Below, one piece after another: positions 36,230 through 49,559 of a stretch of 64,000 nucleotides of DNA. The notes under the pieces were generated by a model. That model searched no databases. It was not told the origin of the DNA and saw nothing but the letters and a program-made list of their open reading frames with translations. Each line of letters opens with the position of its first letter. The first letter of the stretch is position 1. The position numbers were made by a program, and so were the translations under genes. The DNA comes from Atopsyche davidsoni (Eukaryota; Arthropoda; Insecta; Trichoptera; Hydrobiosidae), in the NCBI GenBank assembly GCA_022113835.1, contig JAILWY010000004.1, forward strand, positions 9,737,501 to 9,801,500. Direction: 5' to 3'.

Positions 36230-37200
36230 TTAATTGCCGCCAACGCATAAAATATAATAATTATTTTTTTCGTTAAAACATCCTTTTTTGTAGGTACATA
36301 TACTCATACATATATATTTTTTTAATTGATGTTTTCCCTGTTGGGACCAAGTGTTGAGGTAAATTTTTTTATTGGAAATATTTTTCAGGATTGAGTTTGA
36401 ACTAAATAAATATCTGTATTTTTACATATTCTAACTAAATGTTTTGAAATCTATATCTATAGCATTTTTTTTACTCATTTCAAGCGAAGATTTTTTAAAA
36501 ATCAACAATATTTTTATTTACAGCTTTTACTTTCCTTTGAAAAAAATTGGTAGTTAATTTGTCATGATTAATCTTTCAAAAATAATACAATAGCAATTTT
36601 TCATTAGAATTAATAAAAATACTATAATTTTGTTCACATTTGATTATCATGGTATACCCGTTGGTTAAATATGTTTTATACTTAATGATAGATTGCGCTA
36701 CATTACAGCCAGTGATAATAAGGATTAGTTTCGGCATGAATTACAATACATTACATTTGATAATAGCTCCACGGCAGTTAATGAGTTCAATTATTTTAAT
36801 TCTTTAATACTCGATGAAAGAAAAGGAATGATGAGTTATTACTAATATCGTAGGTCTTCAATGGGCCATTTTTCTTTCGGAAATTATATGACTATCAATC
36901 AGATTTAACTCATGACCTACGCGTAAAGAAATAGATCTTATCAAAACCGATTTTTTTGCTTTAAAAATAATGGTAATATAAATAAAGTAAATTCTAGGCG
37001 CTGCGAGATGGGTTGAAAGGGAAATATTTAGAATAAGAGGTCCGATTAAAAAGTTGTTGTAGTATTCAACTTTTATTTGGGTCTATAGCATTCACCGTAT
37101 ATTATAAATGAAAATTACAAATGAACTACAGCAGATAGTAGGTTTTTCTTACATAACAACCGACTGAAATCTTACAGCTTTTAAAGCATAAAAATGGATT
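36230..37200. other. AT-rich desert
   Basis: I see no genes or islands here, only AT-rich sequence with short homopolymer runs. Confidence 0.45.
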
Positions 37201-37209
37201 TTATTTAAA

Positions 37210-37283
37210 TCTTACCCAGCATAAGAACCCGAGATTCCATAACTCGTGAGCAGTTATGTTAACCACTGAACAACGAAGCAGTT
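37210..37283 (-). repeat. tRNA-like SINE head remnant
   Basis: On the minus strand: an A-box-like GTTCAGTGGTTAAC, then a perfect 6-bp anticodon-type stem ATAACT/AGTTAT with the 7-nt loop GCTCACG, a short variable region, and a partial B-box TCTCGGGTTCT. The acceptor arms no longer pair. This is the best folded tRNA-like remnant in the window after the one at 1631. Confidence 0.5.
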
Positions 37284-37499
37284 TTTTTGTATGCATATTA
37301 ATTAATAAACCTATATATGTGTACTCGTAAATTCTACTTTAAAAAAATCGTTAAACCGTACGCGATCAATGTACACCTTGTATGGTAAAAGACAGGTGGG
37401 TCAAACAGATCAACTCTATTAATCTTGAATTTGTTTCAATTTGATATACAGCCATCACAAATTCAATTACAATTTGTATTCTCTTTCGTTGGCAACAGA

Positions 37500-37610
37500 G
37501 TACGGACACGAGCGAGCCAGCCCCGTGCCTCTCTCCTCCGTGCCCCTCTGTGCCTCTTCCCCCCGTGCCCCTACGTGCCTCCCCCCGCGCCGACCTCTAC
37601 ACCATTCTGC
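37500..37610. repeat. pyrimidine-rich GTGCC(C/T)CT imperfect repeat
   Basis: About five units of the CCGTGCCTCT/CCGTGCCCCT type between 37522 and 37585 in a C-rich strand. The two plus frames over it are Pro/Arg/Ser repeats. Confidence 0.75.
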
Positions 37611-37619
37611 CAGCAGGTC

Positions 37620-38270
37620 CATTCGACTTATAATTTATAGCGTTGATATATTTTTTGGGAATCACTAGATTTAAATATAATGCTTGTATTTTTTGTTTTT
37701 GTTTTTAACAAGGCTAATAAAGTAACACAATTTTTTTATATCATTAATTACCCAAACAGACAACCTACATAAAAAAATTTCATCCAATAGATACAATTTA
37801 TATTAATAATAATATTACAAGAATTTCCAAGAATCTCGCTATGTAAAACTAAAAAAGAAAACCTGAATTGAAACTATATATGTATAAAATAATAATTAAG
37901 CTTCCAGATTTTGCATTAAAAATTATTAAAAAAAGAAGTCGCATTCTTTTTCCACAGATCGTGTGACGTAGATTGAGATAAATCTGCATATTCTACACGT
38001 AGACACATTGCAGGCAACTATTGGGTTTGTTAGACATTACATTTTGACGACGTATAAAAGTGTCTATATATAAGTGTCATAAAAGCAGCTGCGGCTCTTG
38101 GGGTGATTTATAAAGCTAAACACGTTTTTAACACGTAAAATCTTATTTTGTTAAGGATATCCGTAATAGTACAATCACTCAATAATAATTAATACTTGAT
38201 ATTAAAAATAAAATAAAAGGTTAAATGATCATAATTCATGATATAATGGCTGTTTTATGAAAATTGGATT
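37620..38270. other. AT-rich DNA
   Basis: AT-rich; a weakly balanced stretch at 37960-38105 includes GTGTGACGTAG and AAAGCAGCTGCGGC. No gene. Confidence 0.35.
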
Positions 38271-38283
38271 GCCTTTCTGTGTC

Positions 38284-38329
38284 GTGGCCGGTGTCGGTGT
38301 CGGTGTCGGTGTTGGTGTCGGTGTCGGTG

Positions 38330-38364
<35 letters not shown>

Positions 38365-38400
38365 CCAGCACTGAGCGGGCCGGGCCGCCCGCCGCGCGGG
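38284..38400. repeat. (GGTGTC)n hexanucleotide array with GC-rich flank
   Basis: About twelve GGTGTC units from 38290 to 38364 with one GGTGTT and one shortened unit, followed by GGGCCGGGCCGCCCGCCGCG. Confidence 0.92.
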
Positions 38401-39340
38401 ATTAGTTCTCCTCGTACATGAAGAATGACAGTAGCTTCATTTTTTACAGAGCCATAAAGGAAACGATCGGACGTCTCTTGTCACATCAAATAATTTGAAA
38501 ACGTTTAAAGCCATGTAACTAAAATTGATGGATTTTTTGATGCATACGCACTTGGATTTGTAGGTTTTTTTTTACTAATATATAATTATAATAATATATT
38601 ACGATCACATTCTTTTAGTTGGAGTTCTCAAAGTTGACGGCCGTGACTGGCGAATAACCGCTCCGACAATCATATTTCTAATGTCTCGGTCCATTGCCGA
38701 ATGTCAGTGCATTTTTTCATTTGTAGATCCACTCAGTTTACTATTTATCACGTTATCTTGATCCAAACATTTTCTATGAAATAGAAAGCTTTTTTACAGG
38801 TTATCATCATATTTTTATATGAAGTATCCAAATAAGTGGAGAGTGTTTTGAGGATCAACGTTTTCCTTTACGTATTTACGCAGACATTAAACTTAAACAG
38901 ACGTTAAACTGTTTTTAAGGTTATTATTTATTCGATTATTTTACTATTTTTATTGTACTCATAATGTAATAAAAGACAAACTACAATAAGATAATAGTAT
39001 TTTCTAACAGAGAACGATTATATCTTCTTATATTTATTTATCGAAATATCAAATTACTTATTCTCAGTAAAGGTTTTTTTAGCCTACTTGTATAATACAA
39101 ATATTAAGTGAATTAATACTTGCAATTTAAAATAAGCCATTGATACTAGTAATTAGCGTAATCGTGCATGCTATTCAATGATACTTATCGCCGTGTCATA
39201 TAATCGTGAAGTGATAAAATTTTATTATTTTTTATGAAAATGCTGAAATTCCGATGTATACATAAATTATAGTGGTATAAAATGCTTGTCGGATTTAATT
39301 AGACTTATTTTATCTTGTAGCTCGCATTAATCAAATACAA
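38400..39340. other. AT-rich DNA with a balanced patch at 38620-38720
   Basis: The patch holds GTGACTGGCGAATAACCGCTCC. The remainder is AT-rich without gene-like content. Confidence 0.35.
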
Positions 39341-39780
39341 GAATGTCCATTGCTTAGCGCGGCAGGCATTTTTCTCCTGTTCCGCCATATTCTGTTACGA
39401 ATTCTCCTGTCCTCAAATCTAAGATTAGAATTCCTATAAGTGATGTAGCCGCAGGTGCACCGAGTCGCTCTCGATACAGTTCGTCGTCGTCGGTGTTGAA
39501 GTTTGGCCGCACATTCCTTTGAGTTTGGATAAAGTATGAAGTCGGCGCGCTACGTCGAGATATGGGAACATCTAGTCTGGACGAGTTCCGAACGGGAGCG
39601 AAGCAGCTCCAGCGAGGAAGACAAATTATTCAAATACCCAGATGGTTCTTCAACGCGACAAACGAAGAACTTCAATTAAAATCACTCACTGGCCGTCAGT
39701 CACTCCACCCGCCGCGGCGAGACCGAACAAAACAATACAGAAACCGGCATTATAAAATACACGCGTAATTCGAATATTTT
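39340..39780. other. mixed-composition island
   Basis: Contains TTCCGCCATATTCTG (GCCAT, Pho-type), GCACCGAGTCGCTCTCG and CGTCGTCGTCGG. The 68-codon plus frame from 39562 (MGTSSLDEFRTG) has balanced composition but no family signature, and no splice boundaries I can defend. Confidence 0.3.
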
Positions 39781-40009
39781 ATTAATAACATATAATATAC
39801 AACTCGAGGTAAGCTTAATTAAATAAATAAAATCAGTCACACGAGAACTATAATACATAGCTGTAATCGTTTTATTCAAGCAACAACAAAAAATCTGAAA
39901 TGTACTTTCTGGTTTATTTATATTCCTTAAAAATAAATGGACCTTAGCCTGTTGATTAATAGCCTCTGTACAGGGAGCGGACTTTAGTAATATTTCTTTC
40001 ATTATCTAT

Positions 40010-41150
40010 CGCCTCTGTCACTTTTCAAGACCAGGAGCTGGATGCGGCGAGGCGTTTAAGGCAACTGAAAATATTGACTTTTGTATTATACTCGCACACG
40101 CGGGCCCGAACTCAAACCTGTTTCTCTGAAAATATCTATTTACTTGTAAAGTAAAAGGTCGCCTCTTACATACAAAGGAATTTATCACAGAGGTTATTTT
40201 AATGGCAATCTTTTTTTATCCATAAAAAATCGCGTTCCAATAAACCTATTTTTTTAAAATAATTAAAAACATATCAAGACGCCCAAAATTTTACAAAAAT
40301 ACGATAACTACCAGTAAAATATCAGAATATTCAATGTTTAAAAATATCCGACAATATAAATAAGTACACTGATAACTCGTTAGTTGAGTTGTTGCTCAGA
40401 TTTAAATCCACGATGTGTCAAAATATTTGAACATTTATAAACACCCCTGGTAACAATTTTCACAACAGATCCTAAGCAAATATTTTAGAGTTTAACGAGT
40501 TATGTAAATACAAGGATCCGACCAGGTGTCGGGCTGTCAGTTGGAAAATGTGGACAGAAGCTGCTTGGAGAGTGTCATTTTGGTTTAGCCACTGCGAGGC
40601 TGCACGCTGCGTGGGGAGGAGGCAGGGCTGGCGTGCAGATGAGACTATCAATTTACAAATTTATATTTTTTCTTCAATAACATGTATTAGGACTATTATT
40701 GTAGTTGTAATTGTAAAGATATTTTGTATTCATCTCGTGAAATGACTTTCGTGTTAATTGTATAGTATCTCTTTAAATTTCACACACACATACTACAACA
40801 TTGCATAAAATATTTTATTTAGGTATTGATACTTGAATTGGTAATCAAAATTTTAAATTTGCAAACTACTAACTTCGCAACAAGCTGAACGGCATTCGAT
40901 AGCCCTAGGAGAGACGGAGATCTGCATAACCACTCTGTGAGTGCCAGGGATCTCCTGATGGGATTTCACTTTCGCGATGTTTATTCATCGAACGTAATTT
41001 GCAGAATTGATTGAATTCATGTGCTCAGTGTATGCGTTGCTGCCCTTTAAAATGTACGCGGTTAATTGATATTAAAGAAATATTCGCATCCGATGCATCA
41101 TGTCATCGCCGCCGAGCTGTGCTCATCACAACGTTCATTTCGCAATATAA
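40010..41150. other. series of islands separated by AT-rich DNA
   Basis: Balanced blocks at 40010-40120, 40510-40640 and 40890-41140. The last holds CCTAGGAGAGACGGAG, GTTTATTCATCG and GCATCATGTCATCGCCGCCGAG. No coding signature. Confidence 0.3.
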
Positions 41151-42050
41151 TATACTCTGTTATCATTAAAATTTATTTATTCATTTCAATTTTTCATATT
41201 TAAGAAATCTAATCGCATAAATTTGTAAAAGTAATATTAATAAAATTAAATATTTTTCAATAGGTTATACGCCCATGTACTCCACAAATGCTTTGACAAA
41301 CTTGTAAACTATCGCGTGCTTTATTAATAGCTGATACTATTTGATTATCAAAACAACTATTATATCAACGAAATAAGAAAAATATAATATTTTTCAACAC
41401 AACTATTAAAAATGTAATGTATCAGTATTCGTCTTTTTTAAACCGGCGATTTACAACGATTACGATTTAAGAAGGTAATTCTCGCCCTTAGTAGATATTC
41501 GACTTTCGATCCATAATCTTCAACCATTTTTGTTTTCTTATTATTTTTTAAAGATTTGATTAAATTATATATTCACATGTAAAGAGAAATTAAAATACCA
41601 GGTTACTGCGTATACTGAGTAGGTATATTGTGAAGTATATTCGTAATGTACACCTCTATGTCTTGTGGTTTGTATTCTTCGATGTAGGTGGTTGTATTTT
41701 TGTGTTAAAACCTGCTTATACAGTAATATCACAACTTTTATGCAACTATGCAATATTAAATTAATAATTATAAAGCTGTATGATAAACGTAAAATTAATA
41801 TTATTGTTAATTTATTTTGAAACCATTTTAGACATTATTCCTTAATTTTTAAAACTATATTTCAAATATATAAAAAAGAAGTGAGTATATTAGATGTAAA
41901 AAAATATAATTAAATTTTATAGAAATATTGAAATGATCTCAAAGCAGTGCTTCAATATTTATTTATTATTATAAATATTTTTTTATAATATAAAGTTAAC
42001 ATGAATGTAATCATAAAAAATGTATTCTTAAAAATTAAAAACAAAAGTAA
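41150..42050. other. AT-rich desert
   Basis: AT-rich. The 62-codon minus frame at 41565-41753 has no signature. Nothing else noted. Confidence 0.45.
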
Positions 42051-42054
42051 CTTT

Positions 42055-42600
42055 TGAGTGAACGTGCGGAGGGAAAAGTTTTCGCCCCGCCGACAGTCTC
42101 GGCTGTTACCTAGAAAGCGCTGAGAGGTCTCGTTAAGTTCAAAAATTGGCCGATTATCTTATCGCTTCTGCTACACTTATCCTTTCATGCAAACTCGCAG
42201 CCTTGTAAGGTTTTATTATTTTTATTTCGTGCTTGTAAAATTTCACGAACATTATTGTTAAATATTAAACAAAAAAAAATATAATTTGATCAAAAATAAT
42301 TAAAAGGTGGGTGAAGTATCAACTGGAATATGTCTCATTCGAGATAGTATTGACGAGCGGTTTGCTGAGACGGAGCCGTGACGAGCTGGACCGACAGCTG
42401 ACCGCCGAGAGGAACGGCCACCGCCACCAGCGGCCTTATAATTTGGTACTAGAAGGAGACCATTTAATGGCTCTTTATATAAATAAAAACCCAGTCCAGA
42501 ACAGGTTCACGAGTTCAGCGGCTCGCCTGTTAGCTCAGAGGTGCAATTACATCGGGAAATATTATCATAAAAAAATGTAATGTGCTTAACAAGATGAATG
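42055..42600. other. islands with a TATA-like element
   Basis: Blocks at 42060-42200 and 42340-42560. The second holds GAGACGGAGCCGTGACGAGC and, after CCATTTAATGGC, the TATATAAA at 42476-42483 followed by AAACCCAGTCCAG. An 89-codon plus frame overlaps. A TATA-type promoter is possible but unproven. Confidence 0.28.
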
Positions 42601-42939
42601 TGAAACGTTGTATTTTGTTACTCGCCAGTCAGCGCCGCTTCATTATTATTTAAATAATGCTTTAATAAACGCACTCCGATCTCTAAAAAACCCAACTAGA
42701 CAAATTGATAAATTGTATGATGTGTCGAACACTGTGGCGGGAGATGAGATAGTAAAAAGTACACATATTATTTTATTAATAAAACATCACACGTTATAGA
42801 AAATAATTACACTCGAAGCATTCTCAGATATGATTTAGTAGCTCAAATAATACTCGCGTTACATTAATGCGTTTTTTTATGAATACATTTCATGGAGTAA
42901 CGAGGAATATAACCGATGACTCGCAACTGTAGATATATT

Positions 42940-43290
42940 ACAAGTTATTCTAGCGATCTAAAGAGCACTTCGGTGAAGCATTTTGATAGTTACCCGTAAG
43001 TGGTCTCAGCCCAAAGGCCGCTAAGTGACCGCCTCGCCCCCGAGCCACCGCCGGCTGCGCGGCGCGAGTGCATATCCTCCCATTAAAGGAAGTTAACCTA
43101 TCATAAATATGGTTCAGATGTAATTTTATGGTTAGAGTGCTCGCGGTGCGCAATCCTTGCGGTAACAGAGGCGCAGTCTTTGTTTACATTTTAACTCAAT
43201 ATGGCTCATAATACATTGAGCACTGCGTGGCGGCTAATATCACGCTGTTGATAACTTTTGGAGTAGGTCGGAGCAGATGTTGATTTGAAA
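42940..43290. other. mixed-composition island
   Basis: Contains CCCAAAGGCCGCTAAGTG, GCCACCGCCGGCTGCG and CCATTAAAGG, then AAATATGGTTC. The minus frame of 67 codons is without signature. Confidence 0.28.
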
Positions 43291-43840
43291 ATATAAAAAA
43301 AAAATATTGTCAAGTGTTTAAAAGTAATGTTGAAATAAACCTTATGATTTGTGGAGCTAATAGTACTAATGATTCATAATCTATAACCACGACATGCCAA
43401 ATAATTGTGTGGTTTAGTCACATTTCTTGCAAATTTTTTCCAAACCACGATAATTTTAAGGAATTCGCAATATATATAGATCTATCAATTACATTTAGAT
43501 TTCCATTGTATTGGATAAAGTTAAATAATATAAACCGTGCTTAAACTAAGATTACGCTGCATTATATATTGTAATATTAATTTATAATCTGATGTGAGTT
43601 TATAATTATAACCTTATTTAAAAAAATCCACTTTTATAAACAATTAATAAACGCGCTAATATAGTTTTTAAAACTATAAAAACGATTATTTTGAAATGAG
43701 ATACGTCTATCAAGTTTAAGTTAATATATATTTGTTTTGGACATCTTACAACAATATTATCTACTTATGTCATTACTCTATATATGTATCGACATCTTAT
43801 TACAGCAATCTGTATGCGAAGATTAAATAATTTAGTAAAT
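43290..43840. other. AT-rich DNA
   Basis: AT-rich; nothing gene-like seen. Confidence 0.45.
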
Positions 43841-43844
43841 AGAT

Positions 43845-44560
43845 TTTACGCGTCGGCGAATCTCTAGATCCTTCCTCGCGTATTTTCACATGTCTACAGC
43901 CGTTCTGTTGCATGTTTTCTGTAATAACTACCTCCGGATTCGCAGTTTATGCACTGGAGACGCACGGAGAGTGAACGCTTTACATGCAACAAAGTTCGTC
44001 GCCGATCATTTTATATTGCATGGAATTACATGGATAGATACATGTAAATAAATGCACTAAGTGCTCGCTCCATACCCGCAAGATTTCAAATTAAATTTCA
44101 TCACATACGACCGGTTTATTGATTTTTATACAGAAGTATCGTGAGTTTATCGGTTTTATTATAAATATTCATAGCGTATCGGTATTAAGTTACACATCTC
44201 AATTGAAATATTTAAAAACTCCAACATGCAAAGCGTGCGCTCGGAATTATCGCGGAGACGCTCATCGCGATTAGGAACTCCGGCGAAGCAGACGGGCAGG
44301 TCTTGCGATATTACGGACATAAAAGTAAATAGTTTTACCTTCAATGAAATAATTATACGAATCTAGAGTAAAGCGATCGGCAAAACGACCGCTCGATTGA
44401 CCGGTCAGTAGACCGATAGGCGGTCTGGACGAGTTCAATCTATTTCTGTTCCTGGAAGTCTTCTCGAATAGCGAGCCATTGTAACGGACAACGCCATGGC
44501 CGAGCTATGTACGCTATTTTTTTATTCCAAGAAAAATAGACAGGCGCTGTGGTAAAAATT
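43845..44560. other. islands including a GACCG-rich cluster
   Basis: 43845-44030 (GCGTCGGCGAATCTC, GACGCACGGAGAG), 44220-44310 and 44370-44530. The last has GACCGCTCG, GACCGGTC and the dyad AGACCG-ATAGG-CGGTCT (44410-44426) within 45 bp. Confidence 0.32.
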
Positions 44561-44879
44561 CTTTGATCGATTTTAGATGTACCTAGCGCATATTCATACA
44601 TGATTAACTCATCTCATTTTCAATACGGGGTAATCATTCAACATCTATGATAAATTGCTAGCTATCAATGAATCTTCGTGTGATAGTTGAAACTTAAGCA
44701 TATTTCTTTACACGTGCAGACACACACGCCTATTTTTACTGCTGTTATTCACGAAACGTAACCACGAAACTCTTTTCGCGACATCGATTCGATACAACAT
44801 GTCACACACAATTAAATCAATTTTGCGTGACGAATTTCTCAACAAAATAACGAACAGAATAATTCCATTTCTAATACAA

Positions 44880-45140
44880 GTCAATAAGTGACAGGCAGAG
44901 ATCAAGAGAGGTCTGCGGCGAGTGATATGGACCGGTGGCCGACTTGACCTGAAAATAAATAAACAATAATATTTAAGCGCGGGCAGTGGCGTCCGTGGTC
45001 GGCCGCGTGATTCGCAAAACCTCGCGGCGCGCGTGCTCAGCGGATTTCCGAGATAATATGCGTTTTTTAGAGCCAAATATCTAGACCACTGGAAATTGAA
45101 ATGCTTCGCGGTGGACGAGAGATTTAAAACGGGTTTTGTA
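44880..45140. other. mixed-composition island
   Basis: Contains GCGAGTGATATGGACC, GCGGGCAGTGGCGTCC and CCTCGCGGCGCGCGTGC. A 122-codon minus frame crosses the island and its AT-rich flank; its composition changes abruptly and it shows no domain. Confidence 0.28.
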
Positions 45141-45930
45141 TTTGTCCTCGCTGTATTGTAATTTATTATTCATTTTCGTTTTTTTGCTTAGGAGATTTAT
45201 TTGTAATATTTAATACGTTATAATATCGAAAAAAATATATAAATTTGAGATAAAATATTATTTCAGAGATCTATTTTCATAAAGCTGTATTAGCTTTGTA
45301 TTTTTTATTTGAAAATTAAATAAAAAACCAATAAATAGCTACTAACTGAGTTATAATTTTATTCGGGAAATATTTATTTTTAAAGTAATTTATTAACACG
45401 TTTCAATAGCGTAGATTAAAATATTTATTTTTTATGATAGCTTACGTGGAGTTTAGAATAATTAATAAGATCCCGCCTGCTCTTCTTAATTAATTCCTCT
45501 AATCAATAACAGGGTGCTTAATTTATTTCAATATATTATCGATACATTAAAATAATTGTGACACTAATAAATACAGTAATTTTACTCATTTGAATTTCTA
45601 ATAGGTCACTATAATCTTCAAACATTTTTTTTCAATAAAAGAAAAAAATATTTTAAGCCAGTCAACAACTTTTAAAATGTGCAAGACTTTTAAATACAAT
45701 AAAACATACTAATTTGTTTAAGTAATATAAGCATACTAATATAAACTATTATATATGAAACTTGTAAATCTTGTTGAAACTTGACTTATTTGTCGCACCT
45801 TGTAAATCTTAACAACGCTTCCATTAAAATTGTTATACCAAGACAACTGTTTTACGGAGTGTTGCATTAGTACAAGTGATATGCATGTGAACAATTTAAG
45901 TATATTCTAGAAGCTTAAGGTTTTATGTAA
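45140..45930. other. AT-rich desert
   Basis: Strongly AT-rich, with only short direct repeats such as CTTGTAAATCTT (near 45761 and 45800). No gene. Confidence 0.45.
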
Positions 45931-45939
45931 AATATTACA

Positions 45940-47060
45940 TCAGTACGATCGCAGCGCTGACATGCAGTTCTAGAGATAACCTATATAGAGTATTTATTGA
46001 CGAGAGTGGCATTACCACGGCAATCTGATTATCAATATGGTGGAATCGCGTCGCGTCCCTCGAGCTCTCGGCGAGGAGACCCGCGGGACCTACAAATCGT
46101 ATGGCCGCCTGGAGATCGGCGCGTCCCGTACACCGTATTCACAAACAAACTAATTTTATATCTCATTTTTGTTGTAAAATATCGAAGGGCTGCGTGAAAT
46201 TTGCTTTGATCTTATGTACCGAGTTTTTAATGTTTTTTTTTAATAAATTTAGATAAAAACTCTATGAAGTCTCTTGTTAAGTTTGAAGTTGTATTTTTCG
46301 ATATAAATCATCGTTGAAAATCGACAAGCAAATTAAAAAAAACATACAATTTCCCAAGAAGCGATATCGAGAAAGTACAGAACCTTTACATATAAACTCA
46401 TACTACAAGGAGATAATTTCCGATACTTAATTCGTAATTTGCAAACGAGTACAACGCGAGCACCCACCCGGTCGCTTGGAAATTAAATTTTAAATAAAGA
46501 GACCGGCTTAAATACGCGCAAATAGCATGCCAATACTATCGTACGGAAACCTGTCGAGGTCTGATCCGATACAACAGATATATCATTATTTATTATGAAT
46601 ATCAAATATGAACAAAAAAGGCATCGCATCGCATCTCGGCCCCTTGTCGTGTGTGGGTGTTTGTCCGTGACAGCTTGACTTATTATTTATAGGCTGACAG
46701 GCCGCGTCGTGAGCCACGGGGAAAATAAAGAAGTAAAATTCAATAATATGCGAGACCTTCGGCGACAGACACCGTAAGATAATGTCATCGGCCGTACAAA
46801 GCGCACCGAGGAAATATTGTACGCGGAATGTTGAATGTGAAGTCACATGCGGAGAGACCGATCGACCATTATTAATAGTCCGATGTTACCTTATTGTCCA
46901 CGACCCGCGGCGGCCGAGTCTATAAAGTTATTTAGAAAACTGAGTGCTTTGATAATATGCTGATGCATCTTGACTCAGTGCGGTGTTTTGATTAGGAAGT
47001 CGTACATTCGTTCCCGCAACATATCGCGGAACGGGTATAATTTGAATAATACCTTTCATC
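45940..47060. other. islands at 45990-46150 and 46440-47050
   Basis: The second block is one of the longest balanced stretches, with GCACCCACCCGGTCGC, CATCGCATCGCATCTCGG (three CATCG units), GACCCGCGGCGGCCGAG and ACATATCGCGGAACGGG. An 86-codon minus frame has no recognised similarity. Confidence 0.3.
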
Positions 47061-49000
47061 AGACCATCGTTTCGAGCTATTTATAGAAAAAACTTCACAC
47101 GATCTAGCTGTTGTACATAAATTTTAAACAGATTCAATCTTAATTATTCCATGTGCTCTCTTGAAGCAATTATAATTTCAAATATGATTATAATATGGGG
47201 CGGTCGACGAACTCCGCGCAAAATTCACACAAATCAACGTAAATGAAATAAAATCCGTAAGAATTAAATTTAATTATTATATTTTGGCTCTCAAAACTGC
47301 AGCCATATTTAAATAACGATGTTAACTGTTTTTCTTTAAGATCTCTAAGAAGATTTCAATTAATACTCTTGAATGCAAATACATTCTTGCCTGTTATTTG
47401 ATTTTTTGTTTTAAGAGGCGAGTTTTAAGTACGACAATTAACATACAACTCATGATTTTTAATTGTTAAATTTCGTGTTTACAGAAAAGGTGCATTTAAT
47501 TAGGTTTCTTAAAGCAGAATATACTTTGTTATACCGATTTTTTTTTCTTTTTATGTTGACATATTATTATATTTTTATTTGGCCATAAATTATGAGAGTA
47601 TAATTATTCAGAAATGTTATATTGATTTGATTATTATGAGTTTTTCAGTATTTGAACAAATAATACTTTGTAATAATAACACAAAAATTAAATAAAGCGT
47701 ATACCTTACACGCTTACATGATACTAAAGTTACATACAAAAAATGAGGTACTCAGTCTTCGTATAAAAAATCATAAACTATTAATAATTTTGAAAGAACA
47801 TTTATAAACTTCAAATGCACAATTTTGTATTATGTCAGTAATTAAATAATATTATGTACATTTTTACTATAAAACATACATTATAAAAACACACTATGTA
47901 GAAATGACTGTTGAGAGCAGTCTCTTGAATAAAATTACACACTTCTAGATCTATGTCTATACTAAGTTACATTTATGTAACTGTTTCACTTAGGAATGTA
48001 TATCACACTAATACATTATGAAACTGTCAATTACAACTACCTATCATGATGCATTGATATTGTATTTATCATAAATGATTGAATTACGCAAGCTATGAAC
48101 CTGCCGGAACATACTGAGGATGCTCTGCGTCTAGTTAGGGATACCAGTCATGGAAATACCAAGTAATTGTATGAATAAGAGGCAAGCGACCAACCATTTC
48201 AATGTCAATACCCAATCCTAGTTTTTGATTGAAGAAACAATAAATATAAAAAGATGTTATATTTTCCGTAAAACACTGTTCGCACTTATTGCATACATCC
48301 TAGGTTATTTATACAGTTACATTAGAGTACCACGACCTGTACGATTTCACAAGAAAAATAAAAAAAAAACACACTGAGTGATGTCGTCAAGATAAAAAAC
48401 CAGATCAGCATCTAGAATTAAAATAAACACGTGACATCGTTAAAATAGTAAGCTCGATGCGTCTTAGAACATGAGAGCGGGAAACTCAACACTTAACAAT
48501 ATTAAATGATGATATATAACAATACCAACATTATATTTAAATTTCCGAAGTAAGTAAAATGTTTTAAAACCTAATCAAAATCTATATTTATATTTATTTT
48601 GTGTGGATGATTGTTTTCGTCGCTTTCGCCAACAGAATTAAATGGTATCAACGGACAGAATCTATATGATTCTCGCCGATGTCAACAAAAAATATTGGAA
48701 AAATGAATATTCTACTGAAATTATATTAAAAACACATCGGATTGCGGAAAATGATTATATCTGGGGAAAGTGGAGTCAATGAATATTTGATTACACATTA
48801 CCGTTTACATATTTGAGTATTCGTTGTATGAATATAAAAAGTAGTTTGTCGTATTGTAGATTTTAGAAATTGGACCCATGTGTGACGATGAGGGTGATCA
48901 ATACTCCACACACGTTGCAGATACACTACCTAAGAACTCATGATAATTACAGGTTGAAGCGGATATTGATAGACGGTCGTTTCCATATTTTTATGTTGGC
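47060..49000. other. AT-rich desert
   Basis: About 1.9 kb without a convincing gene, island or element. A slightly more balanced patch lies at 48095-48230. Confidence 0.42.
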
Positions 49001-49320
49001 TACACGAGTGAGAGACACCCAGATTTAGATAACCTGAATAACAAGTACCAGCCTACGCTTTTGCAAACGGAAGATAAGCATTAAACCAAGCAGTTCGCGA
49101 GAGGATTATAATCAACCGATCGTAACGTCTCCGGAATTCGCCTTCTTGAAAATATGAAAGACACAGAAAACCTGAAGAGGATTTTTTTGCCGAAGTCTTG
49201 CTTTCCTTTGATTTAATAATAATAAAAAATCCGACACTCGGATAGTCCGGAAATAGCGGTGGTAATTAGTTGCAAAATGGCAACTTGAAGACATTGAAGC
49301 GGTTAGCTATTCCTATAACA
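49000..49320. other. weak island
   Basis: Includes CGAGTGAGAGACACCC and ACGTCTCCGGAATTCG. Nothing coding. Confidence 0.25.
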
Positions 49321-49559
49321 TTAATATAGCAATCGGGATACTGTAAGAATACAGTGACACTAGTGACAATACCTATGTTTTTTATAAAAATAAATTCTCC
49401 ATAAAAAAAACTCGTTACTTCCGTGTAAAAAAAAAAAGACAAAATTTTTTATAAACCCCAAAGCAAACATTCTATTTCATTTAATTGTCTAGTTTCATCA
49501 AAAAATGTATGTCATATTTTTGCATTTCAAAAAAAAAAAAAATTTAATAGCACAACACA

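Noticed and set aside
41931..41940. GAGATCATTT on the minus strand, resembling the bantam 5' region
   Set aside because: The match ends after about eleven bases and no precursor fold was seen.
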